DNA from: Stemphylium vesicarium
Taxonomy: Eukaryota; Ascomycota; Dothideomycetes; Pleosporales; Pleosporaceae
NCBI GenBank assembly: GCA_004380135.1
Contig: QXCR01000084.1
Location: 62,001-126,000 of the forward strand
Direction: 5' to 3'
DNA: 64,000 nt
The notes under the pieces are model-generated. The model had not been told where the DNA came from, did no database searches, and saw nothing but the letters and a program-made list of their open reading frames with translations. Every line of letters begins with the position of its first letter. Position 1 is the first letter of the stretch. Shown here one piece after another: positions 57,263 through 64,000 of this stretch. The position numbers and the translations under genes are program-made.

Positions 57263-57673
57263 TAGATATAGACTAAACTATAGTAGAGGTTAGAGTTAGA
57301 TTAGTTAAAAATAGCTATAAATTTAGATAGCTACGCTACCTACGCATTATAATAAAGCTATATATATAGGAGTTATAATAAATAACTATAATAATATAGA
57401 AGCTTTATATAAGCGACTTTTTTAGAGAAGAATAAGATAATCTAACTCTAACTTAGCCTAGCCCTATACTAGAGTAGCCCCACCCCAACCCCGACCCGGG
57501 CCGGTGTACCCCCGACCCAACCCCGACTCTGGTCCTTGCAGCCCATAACCCAACCCCAACCTAGCCCGCGGTTGCCCCAACCCATTTGCCAGCCTATCTG
57601 TAATTTGAGATTTTGTTAGCGATTTTGGGTGGCTCGCGAAGCTGTGTGGCTCGCGAACCCGTGAGGTACGTTA

Positions 57674-58133
57674 TAGCTATTTGTAATATTAATCTATTAA
57701 TACCAAGCTATTAACGCGTAAGATAGACTCTATAAGTGGATTACTAGCCTAATCTAAAGAACCTAACTAAGATTAAGAAGAACGTGCTTCTTAGGTAAAT
57801 ATTTGAGCTAGTTGCGCGAGGATTTTGTTATGGGCGGAAAGAGGCCTGCTAACGAGTATGCATTTGCTCCTACGTATAGAATAAGAAAGGTAGAGAAAAG
57901 AAGTGTAGGTGTCCTCCTTCGTATAGTACTTATCCTTTACGCTACCTCTACGCTAGTATTTCTGTAAGGGGCAGTTATAGACAATAGTATTTGCTTCACA
58001 CTACAATAGAATAGTGGGGGATGGCTCTATATTATTACACTAGGTAGGGTAGTAGTAAGAAGAATAATTCTTATCGATCTCCTCTTACGCGAAGCGTAGA
58101 TTAAAAGTAAGTATCTTTATTAAAGTATAAGCA
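57674..58133. other. Weakly RIPed stretch, nothing identified
   Basis: About 460 bp between the big TIR element and the next terminus. It has almost normal CA/TG content in 57800-58080 but no open frame, repeat ends or RNA gene that I can recognise. It may be old unique sequence or a fragment of another element. Confidence 0.4.
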
Positions 58134-58203
58134 ACGTACCTCACGGGTTAGCGGGCCACACGGGTTGGCGGAACACTTTTGCTAATCCCCTGCTAAACTC
58201 TAC
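58134..58203 (+). mobile_element. Second truncated terminus of the ACGTACCTCACGGG family
   Basis: Starts ACGTACCTCACGGGTTAGCG and continues GGAACACTTTTGCTAATCCC and AACTCTAC, matching 49327-49385 over its length with a small internal insertion. It ends exactly where the hairpin element copy 2 begins. Confidence 0.65.
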
Positions 58204-58310
58204 TGTAAAAACGTCGCCCTATGCCACTGCGCCAGTACGTGCCCAAAAAAGGTACAGTAACGATAACTATCGTTACGGTGCATAGGATAGTATATATATC
58301 GATCGTGACA
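58204..58310. mobile_element. Short un-RIPed hairpin element, copy 2
   Basis: 107 bp from TGTAAAAACG to GATCGTGACA. It shares with copy 1 the blocks CGCCCT, AAAAAAGGTAC, GGTGCA, AGGATAGTATATAT and the ends TGT...ACA. Its stems are CCTATGC with GCATAGG and GTAACGATA with TATCGTTAC, unlike copy 1 in sequence but equal in position and pairing. No direct duplication flanks it: the neighbours TCTAC and GTAGA are inverted instead. Confidence 0.6.
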
Positions 58311-58320
58311 GTAGACTTTT

Positions 58321-58562
58321 TTACTTATGTAAACTTTTATTACCTATTATTACTAACCTCTTAACTATAGCCTTAATAGTAGGCTTAATTATAGCTTCTT
58401 TCTAATTATTTTCTCTTAGTATCTAAGTAATCTCCTATAAGATCTCTTCGTCTAATACGCCTACTTAACTCTTTACTATTGCGTAAGTAGCTAGCTCCTC
58501 TATATTTAAGTTAGAAACGTTATTATCTATTTTCTAATTGATTATCAGACGTTTTTAATATT
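58321..58562 (-). repeat. Inverted copy of the internal region of the 62529 LTR element
   Basis: Read on the minus strand it follows 63487-63720 base by base with scattered C/T and A/G differences (for example GAGATCTTATAGGAGATTAC in both). It is therefore a fragment of the same retroelement family, in opposite orientation, both copies RIP-mutated. Confidence 0.8.
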
Positions 58563-58592
58563 ATTATTATTATCTATCTGTGGGAATTGTCA

Positions 58593-58678
58593 CAGCCAGA
58601 GCTGTGTACCGTTGCTGGGACGGACAGAGCTGTGTACCGTCGCTGGTACGGACAGAGCTGTGTACCGTGGTTGGTACG
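58593..58678 (+). repeat. 28-bp tandem repeat, three units
   Basis: Units at about 58593-58622, 58623-58650 and 58651-58678 share GACAGAGCTGTGTACCG followed by a variable core and GGTACG. Each unit holds an imperfect palindrome (GTACCG...TGGTAC). It keeps CA and TG, so it is not RIP-mutated. Nothing else around it is recognised. Confidence 0.85.
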
Positions 58679-58699
58679 AACTAGGCCAAGCAACGTTTA

Positions 58700-59426
58700 T
58701 AGGGATCTAACAACCTATATAGTAGAGATAGCTTTAAAGAGAGAATATAATAATTAAACCTATTACTAAGATAGTATATATTTATAGTTATTTTCTTTTA
58801 TTACTAGTAAGCTTTCTAATACTAATTAGTAATTACTTAAGGCGATTATAGATAGTAAGGTAAAAGAGATAGACTATTAAAACTCTAACGTAAGAAATCT
58901 TAAAATAAGGTATATATGCTAAGAATAGAGTAAGGTAGAGATAATATATAGTAATTAAAACCTCTCTCTATAGCTAATAATTTAGGCTAAAGCTTAATTA
59001 TAGCGCGTTAGTAACGCATTATAATATAACTATATAAACGTCTCTTAACGACCTAATTACGTATAACTATAATAAGTGCTAGGAACGACTAACTAGCTAT
59101 ATAACACTAATAACGCGTTAATACCGAAAACGCTTTAATAACCGCTAGCACGATAGCAGACAACCAAAGCGACACAAGCGTCACGGACGCAGCGGATGCT
59201 TAGAATCAGCTACTCAACGAACCATCAGAGCACAGCACAAGCGTACGCGATAAAGCTGTTTCTCCTTAGGCAAAGTTTACCCCTAAGCATCTTATACAAA
59301 ACTACCTATATATAGTTATATTTAATTTTATTAATATATCTCTATAGGATATACCTATACTATAGGACGCTAATAAGACGTATATAATAATCTAGGTTAC
59401 TAAGATAGTCTATAACTATAATATAG
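58700..59426 (+). pseudogene. Unclassified retroelement-like coding remains
   Basis: From about 59100 to 59310 a plus-strand frame reads protein-like sequence (ADNQSDTSVTDAADA, NEPSEHSTSVRDKAVSP, KFTPKHLIQNYL) with few stops and normal CA content; the sides are RIP-mutated. Composition recalls the hydrophilic N-terminus of a gag protein, but no zinc knuckle or other motif is present. The Tc1-like element at 59429 is inserted into it, and the sequence seems to go on after 62217. Confidence 0.4.
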
Positions 59427-59673
59427 TACAGTAGGGTGACAAAAAGAAAGAGTAATAAAAAAAGTAGCTTTTTTTAAAGCTCTATATCTAGATAACTAGA
59501 CTAACTATGACTAAAATTTTTAGTATTGTAGAAAGCTAAGAACATCTTTATTTAGTAGGTATCTCTAAGTAGCTGCTAAGTAAGCTCTAACTAGCGTATT
59601 CTTAGTAGTGTTAGAGTATACTTAAAAGCTCTCTTCTTTTATAGCTACAACTTTTTGTTTAGAGTATTGATTT

Positions 59674-59895
59674 TGTAAGGGGCTACGCCTAGGGCTAGTA
59701 GCAACGCTCAAGGAGCATTCACCTCGGGATAACAAGGTTGTATTCGATAGCGAGCTAGGCTTCTAGTCTACGTAGCTATCTATATATGTGGGCGGAGAAA
59801 CAATATTGCGATCGGCTGATCGGCAATCGGAGCGGGCAGGAGAAACACCGAGGTCGTAGACGAGAACAAGAGGGCAAGGGCTCTAGCCCATTACA
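59674..59895 (-). mobile_element. Solo LTR (family C), TSD GATTT
   Basis: 222 bp from TGTAAGGGGCTACGCC to TCTAGCCCATTACA with GATTT at 59669-59673 and 59896-59900. The ends equal those of family A (TGTAAGGGGCTACG, GCCCATTACA) but the middle differs, so it is a related family. It keeps normal CA/TG content, so it came later than the RIP of its host transposon or was too short to be mutated. Confidence 0.9.
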
Positions 59896-59989
59896 GATTT
59901 TCATTAAAATCTAATAGATTGTTATGTAGATAGAGTTCTATGATACATCTTAATTTAGAGTTATTCTACCTATTTCTATAGTAGTTAGA

Positions 59990-61250
59990 TTAAAAAGTTA
60001 TTTTTTATGCTTTTAGTATATTAAACTAGCTAGATCTAATAACTAGTACTTAGTATACTAGCCTTTAGCTGCTTTAACTGCCTTATAACGTCTAGATAAA
60101 GACCTAGTATAGTTATCTATTACTTCTTAGGGTATTTGCTCCTACTCTTCTAAAATTGCTTTTTTAAATAGATTTACTACTTTTATACTAGCACCTAGGC
60201 CTAAAGAGGCACTAGGCCTTCTTACTAGCCTATTCTTAAGTAAGCTCTAAACGTTTTCTATAAGATTTAGATTAGGGCTATAAGTAGGATACTTAAAAAG
60301 AGGAATTCTATTTCTTAAAAACTAAGAAATAACTACTAGCGTTTTATAGATCTTAGTATTATCTTACTAAAATCTCTACCCTAGATAGAATGATATATTA
60401 GCTTTCTAGATTTTAAAAAAGTTTTAAAAAATAATAAGAATTAGCTAAGTTATAGTCTTTTAACCTTAAAAATAAATAAGAGCTTTCTTACCTCTTTTAA
60501 TTAAGAGTTTAACTATAGGAGTTAAAACTTTTTATATATATCTTATATTTATAAAGCTTCTAGTGTCTTATAGAGTCTTAGTTATGTATAACTTAGATCT
60601 TCCACTTAGCTAAATAACTCCCTAAATAGAGATAGTGATATCGCGGGCTATAACTTAGTTAGTAAGCTAGCTAAAAATATTCTAAATAAATCAAAAAATA
60701 CTAGATTTTCTAAAGAAAAATATAGCCTATTAGGATTTTTTTTAAACTCACTTAAATTAGTTATAGAGACTTGTTCAGGCCTAGTCCTCTTATTTCTTCT
60801 CTTTCTAACGTATTCTTGCCTAGCACTATACCTACGCTGTATAGAAGACTCGTTTAAAAATATAACTTTAGTAAAGTTTGTATATTTTAAGATTTTAATA
60901 GTCTTCTTAGCGTACTTCTTGCGGTTACTAGCTTTTTCTTTGTTTAAAAGCTACTTTTTCTTAGCAATAGAAATAGAGTATTTCTCCGCTTTTAATAGGC
61001 GTTGTAGGCTTCTAGTAGAAAACTTTAGATTATTCTCTTCTAGAATACGGCGATTTATCTTTTTAGGACTACGTTCTAGATCTCTATTAACTACTCTAGT
61101 AGCTCTTTTAGAGACCTTAGAAGGGCGGCCTAATTTAAGCTTTAAAGAAGTAGTAGAAGTATTTTTTTTCTTTTTAATACGTTATAAAGTATTATAAATA
61201 GACTTAGAAGACTTTTCTAGTATAGTACTAATAGTACTAATAGAGTATTA
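59990..61250 (-). pseudogene. Tc1-type transposase, inactivated
   Basis: Minus-strand reading gives the family blocks in order: GRPSKVSKRATRVVNRDLE (helix-turn-helix, about 61080-61135), VIFLNESSIQRRYSARQEYV with the first catalytic aspartate changed to asparagine (about 60840), and near 60270-60310 IPLFKYPTYSPNLNLIENV followed by a stop where the family has tryptophan, then SLLKNRLVRRPSASLGLG. Aspartate to asparagine and TGG to TAG are RIP-type changes. The stretch 60750-61200 is still open on this strand. The N-terminal first helices are separated by the solo LTR at 61316. Confidence 0.85.
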
Positions 61251-61315
61251 TTATAAAGATAGAGTATAAACTTCTTTTTTGAATTTTAAAAGTTCTGTAG
61301 ATATAGAGAGGAAAT

Positions 61316-61771
61316 TGTTACGACCCGAAGTCAAAACGCTTACGACCACGCCGCAACCACGCCGCAACCACGCCGCAACCGCGCCGCACGAGCAAGACCA
61401 GGATAGCGATCCTGCAAAACGCTGACTGTCAGCAGTCACGTGACCGATCACTGCGCTAAGGACTATCGCTAGGAGCGATTACGACTACCGCAACTATCGC
61501 TAGAAGTAATTACGATTATTATAACTATTACTAGGAGTTATACCCTACTATTATTAGGAGTTACTATAATTATTATATAAGTATATAGCTACTAGATAGC
61601 GCACCCTTATAGTTACTATATTTAACTTTAAAATCTAAGAATTAGTACTTAATTCTTAAACTCTTAAGTTATTTATTAATCTTTATATCGTGCTTAACTT
61701 ATCTCGTCTATTACGCGCCCAGCTCATTCCCGAGAACCAACCCTAGGACCCTCTAAGGACGGACCTTCACA
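61316..61771 (+). mobile_element. Solo LTR (family B), TSD GAAAT, with internal tandem repeats
   Basis: 456 bp from TGTTACGACC to GGACCTTCACA, flanked by GAAAT (61311-61315, 61772-61776). Inside are about four copies of CCACGCCGCAA (61345-61390) and a degenerate array of CTATCGCTAGGAGCGATTAC-like units (61464-61570) that become poorer in CG and CA from left to right. It is the same family as 49722-50091 in the opposite orientation. Confidence 0.88.
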
Positions 61772-62528
61772 GAAATATAGAAGAGAAAAATTAGACTTAG
61801 AAAGAGAAGACTATATAGAATTAGACTAAAAGAGGCTTACGTATTTTAAGCGTCTTTTTTTAGCGTACTTTTTCTTTAACTATTTTTAAAAGTTTACTTA
61901 GATAGTCTAGAAGGCTGAAATTTTGCTTACGTAATTTTAACCTAAGCTAGTATTACGAAAATTTCTTTTAGAACTTTTCATACGCTAGATAAAAAGTTGT
62001 AGCTAGATTATACTAAAGTCTTTTTATTCTCTATGTTCAAGGCCAATTTGTACTATCTATATACTTACTTAGCAATTATTAATACTAACAAAGTTAAAGA
62101 CAAAGGTCTTAGCTTTCTAGAAAACTAAACATCTTAGTTATAGCTAGTCTATGTATCTAGATATATAGGTTTAAAAAAGACTCCTTTTTTTATTACTCTT
62201 TTTGTCACCCTACTATAATAGTCTAAGATAATAAGCTTTTTAATAATTATAAAGTAAACTTTAAGAGATAGTTAAAAGATATATTTCTTAAGATTAATTA
62301 AAATACTCTAAAGTCTCTTAAGATAGTACTATAATATAGGGAAATCTATACTAGTAATAACTATATAAGGGTAGTTAATTCTATATATAAGATACTAGCT
62401 ATAGAAAACTCCCTTAAATAAGAACCTATAGAGTTTAAAGCGATAGAGTTTAACTACTAGTTAAGAGCGTATAAACGCTAATAGAACACGTAATAGATAA
62501 ACACCGCAGCCGAACAACCGCAGCAGGC

Positions 62529-64000
62529 TGTAACGGGCTGAACGCCCTTTAGTAGAGCTCCTTGATGGAATCTCGGTAGACGCGTCCGATAGACGCTCAG
62601 ATTACCTTAGACTAATGTTTATCTAGTAGGTAGATAAACACTAGCGTAGATAAACTAATAGCTCCTTATTAAATATAATAACTATATACTTAGCCTTATT
62701 ATTAGCTATCTACTTCTTAAGTGCTCTTAGAGCTAGCCCCTTATATTTTATATTTAATTCTAATTAATAGAGCCTCCCTGCGAAGCTCTATTAACGCATT
62801 ACGCATTAAGCTTCTTAACTACTACTTTATTACGTGCGTATAGGTTAATTTACTATATAGAATTAGTATTATTTATAGTATAAAAGGCCTTTAGATAATA
62901 GCTAAATAATTTACTATAAGATAGTAAGTCTATCTAGCGACCCTTTATAAGAAGTAGTTACTAAAGATTAATATATTATAATAAATTAGTAAAGTAAGTA
63001 GTAGTTAGCTAAAAGTAAGCTTTAATAGGAAGTTCTATATAATATCTTTAAAGGCTAGAGACTTAAGTACTAATACTATATAAAAGACTAAAGGCTAGTT
63101 AGAGCTCTAAGTAGAAGATAGATATAAGTCTATTAATAGCTACTTATAAGTCTAAAAATAAGTCTTAGTTAAAATTCTATTAGATCTTTAAATAGAGATA
63201 TAGGCTATAATTAAACGTCCCTTATATAGAAGAGGACTCTAATTATTATAAGTATAAAGGTAACGTAAGTTACTAGAGGCTATAATAGAAGTTTAGTATT
63301 AAATTAGTAAAAAATTACTTTAAGTACCTAAAGACTACTTAGAAGGTACTATAAAGACGTAGGCATATAAGAAGACCTACTTAAGTTCTTATTATAGAGA
63401 AGTAGACTATAGAGAGACTACTTATATAAGTTAATTAAAGAGCGATTAGAAGCCCTATAATTAAAATAAGTAATAGTAATAGTACTAGAGACGTCTAATA
63501 ATTAATTAGAAAATAAATAATAATATTCCTAACCTAAATATAGAAGAGCTAACTACTTTTATAATAGTGAAGAGTTAAGTAAGTATATTAAATAAAGAGA
63601 TCTTATAGGAGATTACTTAGATTCTAAGAGAGAATAATTAGAAAGAAGCTATAATTAGGCCTACTATTAAGGCTATAGTTAAAAGATTAGTAATAATAGA
63701 TAGTAAAGGTTTATCTAAGTAGAGAAGCTTATTAAAGGCTAATTATAACTTTATAGCTATAATAATAGTATAGATAATAGAAATATTAAGTCTAATAGCT
63801 AACTAACTAAAGGCGTTAAAATAGAAGTAGGGCGATAGACGCTTAGACGCCTCGCCCGCTCTTACTACCTCTCTACTACCTAAGACTACTAAAACACCCT
63901 AAGCTACTACGCGCAGAAATAAGTACCTATACCTAGAATTATTTAATAGGGACCGCACGAGATACCTATTATTCTAGTATAAGGTAAAAGCTAAGCTACG
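62529..64000 (+). mobile_element. 5' part of an LTR retrotransposon related to family A, runs off the window
   Basis: An LTR of 217 bp (62529-62745) begins TGTAACGGGCTGAACGCCC and ends AGCCCCTTATA. It is followed by TTTTATATTTAATTCTAATT, then AGAGCC, which is the same sequence that follows the 5' LTR of the element at 50613-57262 on its strand. So the internal regions are related although the LTRs differ. The duplication on its left should be CAGGC (62524-62528); the right end is outside the window. The inside is RIP-mutated and shows no open frame. Confidence 0.8.

Larger units (their letters stand above)
49494..57671. mobile_element. TIR DNA element (TA-flanked), host of several nested insertions
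   Basis: Left end ACGTACCTCACGGGTTCGCG (49494) and right end, read on the other strand, start identically at 57671; both are flanked by TA (49492-49493 and 57672-57673). The inverted repeats extend at least 100 bp: GAGCCACACAGCTTCGCGAG, CACCCAAAATCGCTAA and, beyond the nested MITE, GACTGGCAAATAGG on the left matches GGCTGGCAAATGGG on the right. After removing the nested elements about 0.6 kb remain, too little for a transposase, so it is non-autonomous. The superfamily is not assigned; TA duplication would allow Tc1/mariner or similar. Confidence 0.75.
59429..62215 (-). mobile_element. Tc1-like DNA transposon, RIP-mutated, carrying two solo LTRs
   Basis: Inverted ends: CAGTAGGGTGACAAAAAG at 59429 and, on the other strand, TAGTAGGGTGACAAAAAG from 62215, each next to TA (59427-59428, 62216-62217). 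The inverted repeat goes on with AGTAATAAAAAAAG and TATCTAGATA for about 100 bp. Without the two inserted LTRs and their duplications it is about 2.1 kb, the usual size for Tc1/mariner elements of fungi. The transposase relic is on the minus strand. Confidence 0.85.
49279..64000. other. RIP-mutated, AT-rich repeat compartment
   Basis: From about 49,280 the base composition changes within a few tens of bases. The sequence is full of TA, almost lacks CA and TG, but still shows many CG dinucleotides (for example GCGCTCTAAGCGC near 51610). That is the expected result of repeat-induced point mutation in ascomycetes, where C to T changes occur mainly in CpA of both strands. No frame of normal gene length is open. 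Islands with normal CA/TG content are ends of transposons or recent insertions, listed individually. Confidence 0.93.

Noticed and set aside
57480..57560. CCCCAACCC-like repeats resembling telomeric DNA
   Set aside because: Irregular units (CCCCACCCCAACCCCGACCC) rather than TTAGGG/CCCTAA; they lie in the arm of the TIR element, with a mutated match near 50,245.
60919..61197. 92-codon plus frame in the RIP block
   Set aside because: It is the antisense of the best-kept part of the Tc1 transposase, whose minus-strand reading gives clear family motifs.
61251..61451. 66-codon minus frame with Cys/Gly/Ala-rich sequence
   Set aside because: It crosses the boundary of the solo LTR at 61316, and its repetitive part is simply the CCACGCCGCAA array read in reverse.

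Overview
The window is a piece of a filamentous ascomycete nuclear genome, most probably a Dothideomycete (Pleosporales-like; this placement is an inference). Introns are short (about 45-145 bp) with GT-AG ends, genes sit on both strands and are unrelated in function. The secreted and cell-wall enzymes (GH45, Crh-type GH16), a HET-domain gene and a SAT4-like membrane protein are typical of such fungi. There is no operon logic; neighbours are independent transcription units.

Bases 1 to about 49,280 are ordinary gene-containing sequence. In order: 5' part of an amidohydrolase (-), SulP sulfate permease (+), GH45 endoglucanase (+), Fringe-like GT31 glycosyltransferase (+), a Boi-type SH3-SAM-PH polarity protein (-) divergent from a ZMIZ/PIAS-like SP-RING SUMO-ligase candidate (+), a SprT-like metalloprotease-fold protein (-), a HET-domain protein (-), a small unknown protein (+), a small RRM-like protein (+), a second SprT-like gene broken by a frameshift (+), an unknown protein with a transposase-like helix-turn-helix (+), a Crh-family GH16 transglycosylase (+), a mitochondrial acyl-CoA dehydrogenase (+), a very long coiled-coil protein (+), a GABA/amino-acid permease (-) and a SAT4/rhodopsin-like membrane protein (+). 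I joined exons by hand; the joins keep frame and restore family motifs.

From about 49,280 to the right edge the sequence changes abruptly. It is AT-rich, saturated with TA, nearly empty of CA and TG, but keeps many CG dinucleotides. This is what repeat-induced point mutation (RIP) acting on CpA produces. No intact gene is visible. I could resolve a nest of mobile elements by their ends and target-site duplications (TSDs): a TIR element with TA flanks (49494-57671) containing a MITE-like element that itself contains a solo LTR (TSD CTTCT), a second solo LTR (TSD GGGTC) and a full-length 6.65 kb Gypsy-type element on the minus strand (TSD TAGAT). Further right lie a Tc1-like transposon (59429-62215) containing two more solo LTRs (TSDs GATTT and GAAAT), and the 5' part of a related LTR element running off the window.

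The observation I find most unusual is a pair of very short elements (51017-51135, 58204-58310) inside the RIP compartment that are themselves not RIP-mutated. They have TGT...ACA ends, and two nested hairpins whose stem sequences differ completely between the copies while the base pairing is kept. One copy has a 5-bp TSD. They are shorter than the length RIP normally recognises and could be a small RIP-evading mobile element.
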